Of a DNA stretch of 32,283 nt, positions 23,264 through 32,280 are shown in pieces; within the stretch, counting starts at the first letter, position 1; each line of letters begins with the position of its first letter. Position numbers and translations under genes: made by a program. Under the pieces are notes generated by a model. It was given only the letters and a program-made list of their open reading frames with translations, was not told where the DNA came from and made no database searches. Source of the DNA: Candidatus Scalindua arabica (GTDB taxonomy: Bacteria; Planctomycetota; Brocadiia; Brocadiales; Scalinduaceae); assembly GCA_018263435.1 (NCBI GenBank), contig JAANXD010000095.1, positions 1 to 32,283 of the forward strand. Direction: 5' to 3'.

Positions 23264-23953
23264 ATGGCGATAAGCTCAAACAAGGGATTAGGATTTATAT
23301 TGATAACTAACAGGAACATCTGCGAAGCAAAACTTGTTGACATAATAAGCCAGGCCATTGATGGGGGTGTTGAAACCGTTCAGTTGAGGGAAAAAGACCT
23401 GAGCAGTGTTGAATTATATATTCTGGCAAGAGAGATTCGTGAAATAACAAAGAAGAAGGGTGCGAGCCTGATAATTAATGACAGGGTTGATATAGCGCTT
23501 GCCGTTGATGCTGATGGTGTGCATCTTGGCTGGCAGTCTTTGGACATAGAAATAGTTCGAAAGATGATAGGACATGATAAGTTGATTGGTTTTTCTGCCC
23601 ATAATCTACAGGAGGCAGAGAAGGCAGAAAATTCAGGTGCAGATTACGTTACCATCAGCCCAATATTTGATACAGCTAGTAAAGATTACTCTATAGAGCC
23701 GTTGGGCACTGAGATAATAGGAAAGATCAAGGAGGAAATAGATATTCCGGTTATTGCGTTGGGTGGTATCAACGAAAACAACATAAGCAGTGTTCTGGAA
23801 AACGGTGCTGATGGTATTGCCGTTATATCAGCTATACTTCAATCTGAAGATCCTATGCAATCTGCAAGCAGGCTTTACAAAGAGATTAAGAAGAATGAAT
23901 CAAAGTCAGAAGAGAAAATATTAACCGGGAGGGAAGATGCAGCTATTAACTAA
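23264..23953 (+). CDS. thiE: Thiamine-phosphate synthase
   Basis: ThiE couples HMP-PP and thiazole phosphate to thiamine phosphate. The TIM-barrel motifs are VQLREKDLSS, LIINDRVDIALAVDADGVHLGW, ADYVTISPIFDTASKD (usually GPxFxTxTK) and IPVIALGGINENNI. I prefer ATG 23264, 7 bases after AAGG, over the overlapping GTG at 23258. It has 229 residues, about 15-20 more than usual, as a polar C-terminal extension that overlaps the start of hisI by 17 bases. It is part of a pyrE-purB-thiE-hisI operon. Confidence 0.93.
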   Translation: MAISSNKGLGFILITNRNICEAKLVDIISQAIDGGVETVQLREKDLSSVELYILAREIREITKKKGASLIINDRVDIALAVDADGVHLGWQSLDIEIVRKMIGHDKLIGFSAHNLQEAEKAENSGADYVTISPIFDTASKDYSIEPLGTEIIGKIKEEIDIPVIALGGINENNISSVLENGADGIAVISAILQSEDPMQSASRLYKEIKKNESKSEEKILTGREDAAIN

Positions 23954-24317
23954 CTTGAAATTTGATGATAAAGGCCTTATACCGGCTGTTATTGTTGACG
24001 TAACTGATAACAGGGTTTTAACACTGTGCTTTATGAATCAGGATGCACTGGAGAAGACTATCGAAACAGGCCAAGTACATGTATTTCGTCGCTCAAAGAA
24101 TAGATTGATGCTTAAGGGGGAGACTTCAGGCCATACACAGTCAGTAGAAGAGGTTTTCTTTGATTGTGAGGGTAAGTCACTCGTTATAAAGGTTAAACAA
24201 AATGTTGCTGCCTGTCATGCCGGCTATATGTCGTGTTATTACAGGAAGTACAACGATAAAACCGATAGTATCGAAATAATAGAGGAAAAGGTCTTTGATC
24301 CGGAGAAGACGTATTAA
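23937..24317 (+). CDS. hisI: Phosphoribosyl-AMP cyclohydrolase
   Basis: HisI opens the purine ring of PR-AMP in histidine synthesis. The 126-residue single-domain form lacks the HisE part. It shows MLKGETSGHTQSV, the zinc cysteines C77, C93 and C100 (DC.., AACHAGYMSC) and the closing YYRK. The acidic stretch that is commonly DCDxD reads DCEGK here. GGGAGG lies 6 bp before the ATG, inside the end of thiE. It is the last gene of the biosynthetic operon. Confidence 0.94.
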   Translation: MQLLTNLKFDDKGLIPAVIVDVTDNRVLTLCFMNQDALEKTIETGQVHVFRRSKNRLMLKGETSGHTQSVEEVFFDCEGKSLVIKVKQNVAACHAGYMSCYYRKYNDKTDSIEIIEEKVFDPEKTY

Positions 24318-24341
24318 GACCTGACAGTAGTCAGAAATTAC

Positions 24342-24377
24342 TTGCAAAGGATATTATCAATTGTTATATTCATAACA
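24342..24377 (+). promoter_or_regulatory. Candidate promoter overlapped by a dyad
   Basis: TTGCAA (24342-24347), 16 bp, then TTATAT (24364-24369). The -10 lies inside the inverted repeat TGTTAT-ATTC-ATAACA (24362-24377), which could be an operator for the lipoprotein gene at 24435. Confidence 0.35.
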
Positions 24378-24434
24378 TATAAATATATTTATCTTTACTA
24401 TAAGCAGGTCAGAAATAGTGGGGGAAAGCAAAGC

Positions 24435-25124
24435 ATGAATAAAATTATCAGTCGTTACGGACTCGTGTTTTTGGCTTTATCGGTCTTTTTGGTACAGGGA
24501 TGTGCTGAAGTGAGCGAACTAAGGAAACTTAATAATCGTCAGGCAATTACTATTCGCGATCAAATGTCTGAGCTTGATAAGTTAAGGACTGAAGTTGATT
24601 CTGCTAATAAAATTAACAGGGCATATGAAGAACGTGCACAGTCTGATGAGGAAGTAAAGAGAAGGCTTCGTGCTGATTTAGAGAACCTTGCAAAATCTAT
24701 TGGTGGTGGTGCTGTAGTCAGGGATACAATAGAAGGCCCTGTGATTCAACTTCCTGAGACAATTTTATTTAGTTCAGGTCTAGCCAAGTTGAAGTCGAAA
24801 GGTGAAGCTGCTCTAAAGAAGATTGCTGCACACCTAAATGAAAGACCTGATGCTTTGGTAAGGATTGATGGCCATACAGATACTGATCCAATAGTTAAAT
24901 CAAAATATTTGTGGGATTCGAATCATCATTTATCGGCAGGAAGGGCATTGAGTGTTTTGCAATATCTTGTTAGTAAAGAAAAGATTGATTCGAAAAGGAT
25001 ACACATAGCAGGTTATGGTCCAAACAGGCCAATCGCCTCCAATGCTACCAAAAAAGGTAAGGGGAAGAATAGAAGAGTTGAATTTCTCATCTTGCCTCCT
25101 GCAGCTAAGACAGGTAGTGAATAA
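24435..25124 (+). CDS. OmpA/Pal-family peptidoglycan-associated lipoprotein
   Basis: I start at ATG 24435; the frame is open from 24342 but only this start places the signal sequence at the N-terminus. The 229-residue protein has a lipoprotein signal (hydrophobic 9-20, lipobox VQGC with C23), a charged heptad-like helix at about 25-80, and an OmpA C-terminal peptidoglycan-binding domain at about 95-222: IDGHTDTDPI, LSAGRALSVLQYL, IAGYGPNRPIASN and KNRRVEFLI, with the conserved Asp and Arg. It probably tethers outer membrane or cell envelope to the wall. No Tol genes are nearby. Transcribed alone ahead of resB. Confidence 0.92.
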   Translation: MNKIISRYGLVFLALSVFLVQGCAEVSELRKLNNRQAITIRDQMSELDKLRTEVDSANKINRAYEERAQSDEEVKRRLRADLENLAKSIGGGAVVRDTIEGPVIQLPETILFSSGLAKLKSKGEAALKKIAAHLNERPDALVRIDGHTDTDPIVKSKYLWDSNHHLSAGRALSVLQYLVSKEKIDSKRIHIAGYGPNRPIASNATKKGKGKNRRVEFLILPPAAKTGSE

Positions 25125-25244
25125 CATAGTATTTTTAACTAATTAATTTGAATTTAAAACACTTCTTACAAAACTTAAAAGCCTTGCTGCTATAAGTAGT
25201 GGAAGATGTGCTTGAATAAAAAGAAGGTATTACAGTAAGGCAGT

Positions 25245-27119
25245 ATGACAACGGTAGCAAATTCACAAAACAAAAAGGTAAAAAATGATAGTAGCACCTG
25301 GCAGTTTTTATGTTCTGTTAAGCTTGCCGTTATCATTATAATCATTCTGGCAGTTGCATGTATCCTTGGTACGCTAATTCTTCAAATGAGGCCGCCTGAA
25401 GATTATGTAAACAGATACGGTGAAGGCCTTGCGAAATTCTTTTCGGCAGTTCAACTCACAGATATATTTCATTCCTACTGGTTTTCATTTCTTCTGGTAT
25501 TGTTGTGTGTAAATCTGGGTTGCTGTACGGTAAAGAGGTGGCGTAATACCGTCCTCCAGATAGGCTTCCTGGTCACACATATCAGCATAATCATGATACT
25601 GATTGGTTGTGTTATCGATATGATGCTGGGAGAAAAGGGTGGTGTGAATGTTTATGAGGGAAAGTCTGTAGACTATTACCTGAATCGTGCTGATTACAGG
25701 AAGATACCTTTAGATTTCAAGGTATATTGTGACGACTTTATAATAGAAAGACATCCACCGAATTACAAATTACTTACCTTTGTAAAAAACAAAGAGCTGG
25801 AAAAATTTATTCCGCCAAAAGTAGGCAATAAAATTAAAATTCCGGGCTCTAACTATGCGGTCACGGTTAAAGATTTTTATCCGGATGCAGAATATAGAGC
25901 GGAACCAATTAATACGTCCAAAGAGCCAAATAATCCCGGTATATATGTTCAAATGCTGGAGTCTAACCACGTTACTGCTGAAGGCTGGCTTCTTGCAAAA
26001 GACCGTAACTGGTATAACGATCCTAAACGTGATTTAAAGATTGAGTACCTGTGGGCAGATAATGACGACGCTTATGAGAAGCTTGCTAAGGCTGCAGGGG
26101 AAATCGCAAAGCCAACGCTGGATGTTGTTATAGAGGGAAAGAATATTTCCAGGAGTGCGCCGGTAGAAGTAGGAAAAAGCATATCGATTGACGGTACTGA
26201 ATACGTGGTTGAGATTAAGCAACTGGCGCTTGATTATGCTGAAAGGGATGCACCATTAAACGAGCAATCTTCAGATAATCCGGCTGTAAGAGTTGAGATT
26301 AACGGCCCACAGGGTAAAGAAACCCGTTGGACATTCTCGAAGTACCCTGATTACTGGGACAAAGCCCATCAGGCAAAATACAAGGATGTTAAGCTTACGT
26401 GTTATGTTCCTGATAATTTCTCTCAAACTGCAAATAGTTTAAGGATAGTCCAGAATAAAGATGGAAAGCAGACACTTTCATATCTTAGCAAAGGTAAGCT
26501 GGTCAGTATTACAGATTGGGAAGTTGAGAAGAGATATGATATTGAAGATACAGGACTGCAAATGAGAATACTAAAATATTTCCCTTCGCATAGCATAAAA
26601 AAAGAGGTTGTTGAGAGTACCGGTAGCCATGAGGGTCATAATCATGGGCCCGGTGAACATATAGGCACACCTGCAATATTTGTTGAAATAGAAGGCCCCA
26701 GAGGTACAGTGGCAGATTGGATGCTCGCAAATAATCCGCCAAAATGGTATCCTGATAAGAACTTTGCGCTTTTATACGAACAGGCTGGTATGGCGATAAA
26801 AGATTATAAAAGTATACTGAGAGTTGTTGAAGACGGAAAAACTGTAATGACAAAAATTATTGAAGTTAATGACCCTTTGAAGTATAAAGGATATGTATTT
26901 TACCAGTCAAGCTACGATCCTGAAGGGGAGAGATACACCGGGCTTCAGGTAACCAGAAATCCCGGTCTGATAGTGGTATATACCGGATTTATTCTTTTGT
27001 GTATAGGTGTTGTCTTTATCTTTTATGTAAAGCCGTTCTTAAGACGAAAATTGAAGAAAGGGCAAAAGGTAGAAGAATATTATTCAGAAGATGAGATCGC
27101 TGCTGAGCATATTGAGTAA
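25245..27119 (+). CDS. resB: Cytochrome c biogenesis protein ResB (CcsB/Ccs1)
   Basis: ResB is half of the system II heme-delivery and cytochrome c synthase complex. Of 624 residues, three helices lie near the N-terminus (about 22-45, 75-95, 103-127; the third has the conserved His in LVTHISII) and one near the C-terminus (about 575-600), with a long extracytoplasmic domain between. The closing part YKGYVFYQSSYDPEGERYTGLQVTRNPG is a strong ResB signature. A His/Gly-rich stretch, GSHEGHNHGPGEH, lies in the soluble domain near residue 465. The CcsA gene follows 93 bp later. Abundant multiheme cytochromes in anammox-type cells would need this system; that link is inferred. Confidence 0.94.
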   Translation: MTTVANSQNKKVKNDSSTWQFLCSVKLAVIIIIILAVACILGTLILQMRPPEDYVNRYGEGLAKFFSAVQLTDIFHSYWFSFLLVLLCVNLGCCTVKRWRNTVLQIGFLVTHISIIMILIGCVIDMMLGEKGGVNVYEGKSVDYYLNRADYRKIPLDFKVYCDDFIIERHPPNYKLLTFVKNKELEKFIPPKVGNKIKIPGSNYAVTVKDFYPDAEYRAEPINTSKEPNNPGIYVQMLESNHVTAEGWLLAKDRNWYNDPKRDLKIEYLWADNDDAYEKLAKAAGEIAKPTLDVVIEGKNISRSAPVEVGKSISIDGTEYVVEIKQLALDYAERDAPLNEQSSDNPAVRVEINGPQGKETRWTFSKYPDYWDKAHQAKYKDVKLTCYVPDNFSQTANSLRIVQNKDGKQTLSYLSKGKLVSITDWEVEKRYDIEDTGLQMRILKYFPSHSIKKEVVESTGSHEGHNHGPGEHIGTPAIFVEIEGPRGTVADWMLANNPPKWYPDKNFALLYEQAGMAIKDYKSILRVVEDGKTVMTKIIEVNDPLKYKGYVFYQSSYDPEGERYTGLQVTRNPGLIVVYTGFILLCIGVVFIFYVKPFLRRKLKKGQKVEEYYSEDEIAAEHIE

Positions 27120-27212
27120 AACATACTATACGGATAGAATTTCGAATTTAAATTATAAATTGATGATAATTAGTTCTCATTTAACAAAATAAAAAAGAGA
27201 GGTGTGTTAGTC

Positions 27213-28097
27213 ATGGATTTCACGCTGAATATTACTTATTATGTCTATATTGCCGCTATAGTTGCTTACATAGTCAGAGAAGTTTGGAGGGCGAAAACCT
27301 TACGTTGGATCGCCTTTGGTGTGTTTACGGGCGGCTTTGTATTAAATACTATACTGGTAATTACAAGATGGTTTGAAGCAAATCATGCACCGATGTCTGA
27401 CAAATATGAATCTTTTGTCTTCTTTGCCTTTACTATTGCCGGTGTGTACCTGATTATGGAACTTGTTACGATATTTATTGCTCGTGTACATGAATCTCGT
27501 CTGGGTATTGTTGGTGCACTGCAATCTCTTTTGGCGGTCTGGATGATACACTCTGCATTGAATACTGACAGTACTATAAAAGAATTACCTCCTGCGCTTC
27601 AGAGCAACTGGCTGGTCGTGCACGTAATAAACTATTTCGTATCTTATTCTGCCCTGAGTATATCATTCACTGCTGCAATAATTTACTTGATATATAGAGC
27701 AATATATCGTGGAAGAGCACAGGAAATAGTTATGTCTGGTTCTGACAGTCAATTAAGAAAGGACGTAACCTTTGACAAATTAGCCTATATTTCCGTCACC
27801 ATAGGTTTCCCGTTTTTAACCATTGGCTTAATTACAGGTTCGATCTGGGCAAAAGGGGCATGGGGCACGTATTGGGGATGGGATCCGAAAGAGACGTGGT
27901 CTTTAATCAGCTGGCTTGTTTATCTCGCTTATCTACATTTACCAATGATTTTACCCAAGACAAAGATAAAGAAGACCCTTGCTCCTATTATACTCTCAAT
28001 AGTACTGTTAATCGCTTTCCCCGTAGTCTTGTTTACATTTATGGGTATGCATAAACTTCCTACTGCTTCAGATAGTGACCATATTTATGCAGAATAG
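27213..28097 (+). CDS. ccsA: Cytochrome c biogenesis protein CcsA (ResC)
   Basis: CcsA, partner of ResB, exports heme and presents it to apocytochromes. ATG 27213 is chosen because GAGAGG ends 10 bp upstream; GTG 27204 would sit directly on that site. The 294-residue protein has about eight hydrophobic helices. The tryptophan-rich heme-handling WWD motif is clear (GAWGTYWGWDPKETWSLISW), and flanking histidines are H in VVHVINYFVSYSAL and in YLHLPMI. It ends normally with HKLPTASDSDH. Confidence 0.94.
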   Translation: MDFTLNITYYVYIAAIVAYIVREVWRAKTLRWIAFGVFTGGFVLNTILVITRWFEANHAPMSDKYESFVFFAFTIAGVYLIMELVTIFIARVHESRLGIVGALQSLLAVWMIHSALNTDSTIKELPPALQSNWLVVHVINYFVSYSALSISFTAAIIYLIYRAIYRGRAQEIVMSGSDSQLRKDVTFDKLAYISVTIGFPFLTIGLITGSIWAKGAWGTYWGWDPKETWSLISWLVYLAYLHLPMILPKTKIKKTLAPIILSIVLLIAFPVVLFTFMGMHKLPTASDSDHIYAE

Positions 28098-28267
28098 GCC
28101 TCGGAATAGTATTTTTTGACTTGTGTTAGGTTCCAGTATTTTTCTTTAGAAATGTTTAAAGGTTTTGCCCGGACGACATTAAAGTAAAGGAAAACTCCGT
28201 AAAAGAGTTTGTTTATCATATCTCCGTAATCACTCCTTTAACAGGAATTTCATAATTTTGCAAAGCA

Positions 28268-28289
28268 GGGGCGTACTAAAATGCGTCCC
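28268..28289. repeat. GGGGCGTA hairpin
   Basis: GGGGCGTA (28268-28275), a 6-base loop, and TGCGTCCC (28282-28289) form an 8-bp stem with two G-T pairs. It lies just before the acylphosphatase start and has a GC-rich composition unlike its surroundings. It looks like the remnant of a small dispersed palindromic repeat. Confidence 0.4.
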
Positions 28290-28302
28290 TACATTCTTAA
28301 GA

Positions 28303-28584
28303 ATGATGTCTAAAGCAAGATTGCATGTCATTATCGAGGGACGAGTTCAGGGGGTCTTCTTCAGGGCTACTACAAGAGAAGAGGCATGCTCATTAGGTCT
28401 AAGCGGTTGGGTAAAAAATTGTTGGGATGGAAATGTTGAAGCAGTCTTTGAAGGTGAGAGAGATAATGTTGAGCAGGTTTTAAAATGGTGCCGGAAAGGC
28501 CCACCGGGAGCAATGGTTAAAAATGTTGATGTGACTTGGGGTGATGTAACTGACGAGTTTGATACATTCTCAATAGAATATTAG
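28303..28584 (+). CDS. acyP: Acylphosphatase
   Basis: Acylphosphatases hydrolyse acyl phosphates. The active-site motif GRVQGVFFRATTREEA gives the phosphate-binding Arg (R21), and GWVKNCWDGNVEAVFEG gives the catalytic Asn (N39). With ATG 28303 the protein has 94 residues, the usual size; the frame's earlier TTG at 28258 would add a stretch encoded by the repeat hairpin. A second ATG lies at 28306. The ribosome site is poor. A GTG-started PLP-protein gene follows. Confidence 0.93.
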   Translation: MMSKARLHVIIEGRVQGVFFRATTREEACSLGLSGWVKNCWDGNVEAVFEGERDNVEQVLKWCRKGPPGAMVKNVDVTWGDVTDEFDTFSIEY

Positions 28585-28598
28585 ATAAGGAATTTATT

Positions 28599-29357
28599 GT
28601 GGTTGAGCAGAGCAGTGAATTGAAGACTGTTAAGAAGATAATAGAAAAAAATCTTACGGAGCTGCAAGAGCGTATAAATTTGGCCTGCTCACGCTCTATA
28701 TATAAGCAGAAATCGGTTGAATTAGTAATATCAACAAAGTATGTAGGGGCTGACATTATAAGAATACTATCTGAGTTGGGTGTTTCATGTATAGGTGAGA
28801 ATCAATTACAGGTTACTGAGAGAAAAAGAGAAGAACTGAATGATCTGGATTTAAGCTGGCATATGTTTGGCCACCTTCAAAGGAATAAGGTTAAAAAGGC
28901 TGTTCGTATCTTTGATTTGATACATTCCGTGGAAAGTGTGACTCTTGCAAAGGAGATAAATAAGGAATCTGAAAAGCTAGGTAAGAGTACGAGGATATTA
29001 GTAGAGGTTAATGTAAGCGGTGAGGAAACCAAGTACGGTCTTTCTCCCGAAGAGACTATTCCTTTCATGCGCGAAATAAATAATCTTGAAAGTATTAAAG
29101 TAGAGGGTTTAATGACGATGATGCCCATTGTAGATGATCCTGAAACATGCAGACCTATGTTTAAGGGACTGCGTGAATTGAGTGAAAGAATCAGAGACGA
29201 AAACATTCAGAATGTTGAGATGAATATTCTGTCAATGGGAATGACTCAAGATTTTGAAGTTGCAATAGAAGAAGGTGCAAATTTAGTTCGTGTTGGATCG
29301 GCAGTATTTAAAGGGATACAAAACAAAGACATTATTTTGCCATTAACAACTAAATGA
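28599..29357 (+). CDS. YggS/PLPBP-family pyridoxal-phosphate homeostasis protein
   Basis: A 252-residue PLP-binding TIM-barrel protein (YggS, YlmE, PROSC family), involved in PLP balance, with no firmly known catalytic activity. PLP lysine K47 lies in ELVISTKYVGAD. Other signatures are IGENQLQ (usually GENYxQ), WHMFGHLQRNKVK, VNVSGEETKYGLSPEE, VEGLMTMMP and SMGMTQDFEVAIEEGANLVRVGSAVFKG. The start is GTG 28599 after AAGGAA. Paired with the DUF167 (YggU-type) gene, the same pairing found in many bacteria. Confidence 0.94.
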   Translation: MVEQSSELKTVKKIIEKNLTELQERINLACSRSIYKQKSVELVISTKYVGADIIRILSELGVSCIGENQLQVTERKREELNDLDLSWHMFGHLQRNKVKKAVRIFDLIHSVESVTLAKEINKESEKLGKSTRILVEVNVSGEETKYGLSPEETIPFMREINNLESIKVEGLMTMMPIVDDPETCRPMFKGLRELSERIRDENIQNVEMNILSMGMTQDFEVAIEEGANLVRVGSAVFKGIQNKDIILPLTTK

Positions 29358-29370
29358 TCTGCCGGAATAG

Positions 29371-29652
29371 ATGGTTAAGATAAGAGCAACGGATGGTGGG
29401 CTAGTTATATCTGTTAAGGTGCAGCCAAATTCCAGTAAAGACCGGGTGATAGGGAAATATGCTGACCAGATAAAGATTGCAGTTACCGTAGCACCAGAAA
29501 AGGGTAAGGCAAACAAGGCCGTAATCAAACTGTTTGCCAAATGGCTGGGCATTAAGAGTTCAGATATTCAAATAATATCCGGAGAAATGTCAAGAGACAA
29601 AGAACTGTTTATAAGAAACATTACAGAAGAAGATTTGTATAAATTAATTTAG
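29371..29652 (+). CDS. DUF167 (YggU-type) protein
   Basis: A 93-residue small protein of the DUF167/UPF0235 family. It reads ISVKVQPNSSKDRVIG, VAPEKGKANKAVIKLFAKWLGI and IISGEMSRDKELFI, covering the complete domain. Function is not established. It starts 13 bp after the YggS-type gene, so they likely form an operon. Confidence 0.93.
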   Translation: MVKIRATDGGLVISVKVQPNSSKDRVIGKYADQIKIAVTVAPEKGKANKAVIKLFAKWLGIKSSDIQIISGEMSRDKELFIRNITEEDLYKLI

Positions 29653-29706
29653 TTTAGTAATCAATTTTGTTTTCTTAATTTTAATACATTGCCGATATTG
29701 TAAGAC

Positions 29707-32280
29707 ATGAGTTATAAAGATACTATCAATTTGCCAAAGACAAAGTTTTCCATGAAGGGAAACCTCGTTCAGAGAGAACCTGAGTTTCTTAAGAAGTGGG
29801 AAAAAGATGGCCTGTACGCTCAAATACGAAGCGCCAGGGCGGGCGCCAAGAAATTCATTCTCCATGATGGGCCTCCATACCCTACAGGAGACCTCCATAT
29901 AGGAACAGGATTAAACAAAATACTGAAAGACATGATTGTTAGGTTTTATACCATGAATGGGTATGACGCCCCGTATATACCGGGCTGGGACTGCCATGGC
30001 CTGCCCATTGAACACAGGGTATTGCAGGAACTGGGTTCAAAGGCTAAAGAGATGGAAAAGATTGAGATTCGCAAGAAGTGCAAAAAATATGCTGAAAAAT
30101 TCGTAAAGGTGCAGATGAAGCAGTTTAAGGCACTAGGGGTATCGGGCGACTGGGAATCTGCCTATCTAACATTCACACCTCAATACGAAGCAGGTATTAT
30201 TGAGGTATTCGGGAAGCTTGTTGAAAAAGGATACGTCTACAGAAGTCTGAAACCCATACATTGGTGTATGCAATGCGAAACTGCGCTTGCTGAGGCAGAA
30301 CTGGAATACCATGATCACACCAGCCCTTCAATTTACGTCAACTTCAAACTGATAGATACTACAAAAGATAAGTTTGATGGACTCCAGGATGAAGATGCTT
30401 ATATGCTGATATGGACTACTACTCCATGGACATTGCCGGCTAACCTTGCTATCGCACTACATCCTGAATATCAATACACAGCAGTAAGATATATAAATCC
30501 AAAGACACAAAAGAAGCAGGTCTCAATTCTGGCAGAAGATTTAGTGGATTCGGTCATGAACCGGCTTGAAATAGAGAATTACAAACGTTTGGGTACGGTC
30601 AAGGGCAGTTCGTTGGAAGGGTTGAAATATCAGCATACTATTATGAGGCGGGAAGGGGCTGTAGTACTGGCAAATTACGTAACCCTTACTGACGGAACAG
30701 GGTGTGTGCATACTGCTCCAGGCCATGGACAGGACGATTACCAGACAGGCTTGAAATATGACATGCCGATTGTAAGCCCTGTAGATGCCTCTGGTGTATT
30801 TACAGAAGAGGCGGGGGATTTTGCCGGGCAGAATATATATGACGCAAATAAATCAATAACAGACAAACTCGATGAGTTGGGTCTTTTATTGCGTATGGAC
30901 AAAATAGGCCACTCTTATCCTCATTGCTGGCGTTGTAGGAAACCGGTGATCTTTCGGGCAACTGAACAGTGGTTTGTAAACATGGATCATCAGGATCTCA
31001 GGAAGAATGCATTAGCTGAGATAGAAAAGACAGAGTGGATACCTCAATGGGGAGAAGTAAGATTATCAAATATGATAAAGGATCGCCCTGATTGGTGTAT
31101 CTCCAGACAACGCTCATGGGGTGTGCCTATACCTGCTTTCTATTGTAACAGTTGCAAGGAATCACTCCTGGATGTGAAAGTTGTGAACCATGTGCGCGAT
31201 ATGTTCCTGCAGCATGGTGCAGACAGCTGGTTTTATAAAGATACGAAGGAGTTCCTGCCGGACGGCACAAAATGTCCGAAGTGCAGCTCTTCTGACTTTG
31301 AAAAGGAGAACGATATCTTTGACGTATGGTTCGAATCAGGTTCCAGTCACAATTCTGTAGTGAAGAAGCGGGAGGAATTATCTTTCCCTGCGGATATATA
31401 CCTTGAAGGAAGCGACCAGCATCGAGGCTGGTTTCAGCTCTCTCTGCTTCCTTCAGTTGCGGCATGGGGTTGCGCGCCATTTAAAGCAGTAATAACTCAC
31501 GGTTTTGTAGTAGACGAGCATGGTAAGAAGATGTCTAAGTCGCTTGGCAACTTTGTATCGGTCGGAGACGCCCTGAAGGATATGGGAGGGGACATCGTAA
31601 GGCTCTGGACATCTTCCATGGAATACAGAAATGAGATGAACACTTCTCACGATATTATTGCAAAGTTATCAGATTCCTACAGGCGTATCAGGAATACATT
31701 CAGGTATATTCTTGGCAATCTATTTGATTTCGATCCAAAGCAAAATTCGGTAGAGTACTCCCAACTGTTGGAGATTGACAGGTGGGCGCTTCACAAGACA
31801 GAGGAACTCATAACCGCAATAACATCTGCTTTCAAATCATATCAATTTCACCGCGTTTATCATATTATTCACAATTTCTGTGCGGTTGAGATGAGCTCCT
31901 TCTATCTGGATATTCAGAAGGACAGATTATATACCTTTTCGAAGAATTCTATTGAAAGACGTGCAACCCAGACCGTTCTTCACAGGATAAATTCTGTGTT
32001 GGTAAGGCTCCTTGCCCCAATCCTGGCCTATACCTCTGAAGAGGTGTGGCTGGAGATGATACATGATGATGACAATATCACATCTGTGCACCTGTCTGAT
32101 TGGCCGGTTAATAATGACAAGTATATAGATAAAGAGCTTAACGATAAGTGGGAAAAGATTATCAAGATCAGGACGGATGTTGCAAGAGAGTTGGAAGGAA
32201 TGAGAGCGTCTAAAAAAATATCTCTCCCTTATTTGAAGAATCCAGAGGCTCTTCGCTTACACTTACATCTGAGACTATAA
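29707..32280 (+). CDS. ileS: Isoleucyl-tRNA synthetase, C-terminus missing
   Basis: IleRS charges tRNA-Ile. The class I signature lies near residues 62-66 (DLHIGTG, a HIGT variant of HIGH), the KMSKS loop near 607 (GKKMSKSLGN), with the CP1 editing domain between (WTTTPWTLPANLAIALHP, DGTGCVHTAPGHGQDD) and WCISRQRSWGVPIP before KMSKS. The anticodon-binding helices follow. The frame stops at 32278-32280 after 857 residues, about 70 short of the family's 920-940, so the end of the C-terminal region and any zinc-binding tail are absent. The final 20 residues (ISLPYLKNPEALRLHLHLRL) look only partly like the family, so the 3' end may be frameshifted at the seven-A run near 32213, or joined wrongly at the window edge. 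Confidence 0.9.
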   Translation: MSYKDTINLPKTKFSMKGNLVQREPEFLKKWEKDGLYAQIRSARAGAKKFILHDGPPYPTGDLHIGTGLNKILKDMIVRFYTMNGYDAPYIPGWDCHGLPIEHRVLQELGSKAKEMEKIEIRKKCKKYAEKFVKVQMKQFKALGVSGDWESAYLTFTPQYEAGIIEVFGKLVEKGYVYRSLKPIHWCMQCETALAEAELEYHDHTSPSIYVNFKLIDTTKDKFDGLQDEDAYMLIWTTTPWTLPANLAIALHPEYQYTAVRYINPKTQKKQVSILAEDLVDSVMNRLEIENYKRLGTVKGSSLEGLKYQHTIMRREGAVVLANYVTLTDGTGCVHTAPGHGQDDYQTGLKYDMPIVSPVDASGVFTEEAGDFAGQNIYDANKSITDKLDELGLLLRMDKIGHSYPHCWRCRKPVIFRATEQWFVNMDHQDLRKNALAEIEKTEWIPQWGEVRLSNMIKDRPDWCISRQRSWGVPIPAFYCNSCKESLLDVKVVNHVRDMFLQHGADSWFYKDTKEFLPDGTKCPKCSSSDFEKENDIFDVWFESGSSHNSVVKKREELSFPADIYLEGSDQHRGWFQLSLLPSVAAWGCAPFKAVITHGFVVDEHGKKMSKSLGNFVSVGDALKDMGGDIVRLWTSSMEYRNEMNTSHDIIAKLSDSYRRIRNTFRYILGNLFDFDPKQNSVEYSQLLEIDRWALHKTEELITAITSAFKSYQFHRVYHIIHNFCAVEMSSFYLDIQKDRLYTFSKNSIERRATQTVLHRINSVLVRLLAPILAYTSEEVWLEMIHDDDNITSVHLSDWPVNNDKYIDKELNDKWEKIIKIRTDVARELEGMRASKKISLPYLKNPEALRLHLHLRL

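Noticed and set aside
29653-29706. T-box leader before ileS
   Set aside because: The gap is only 54 bp and has no T-box sequence or terminator.
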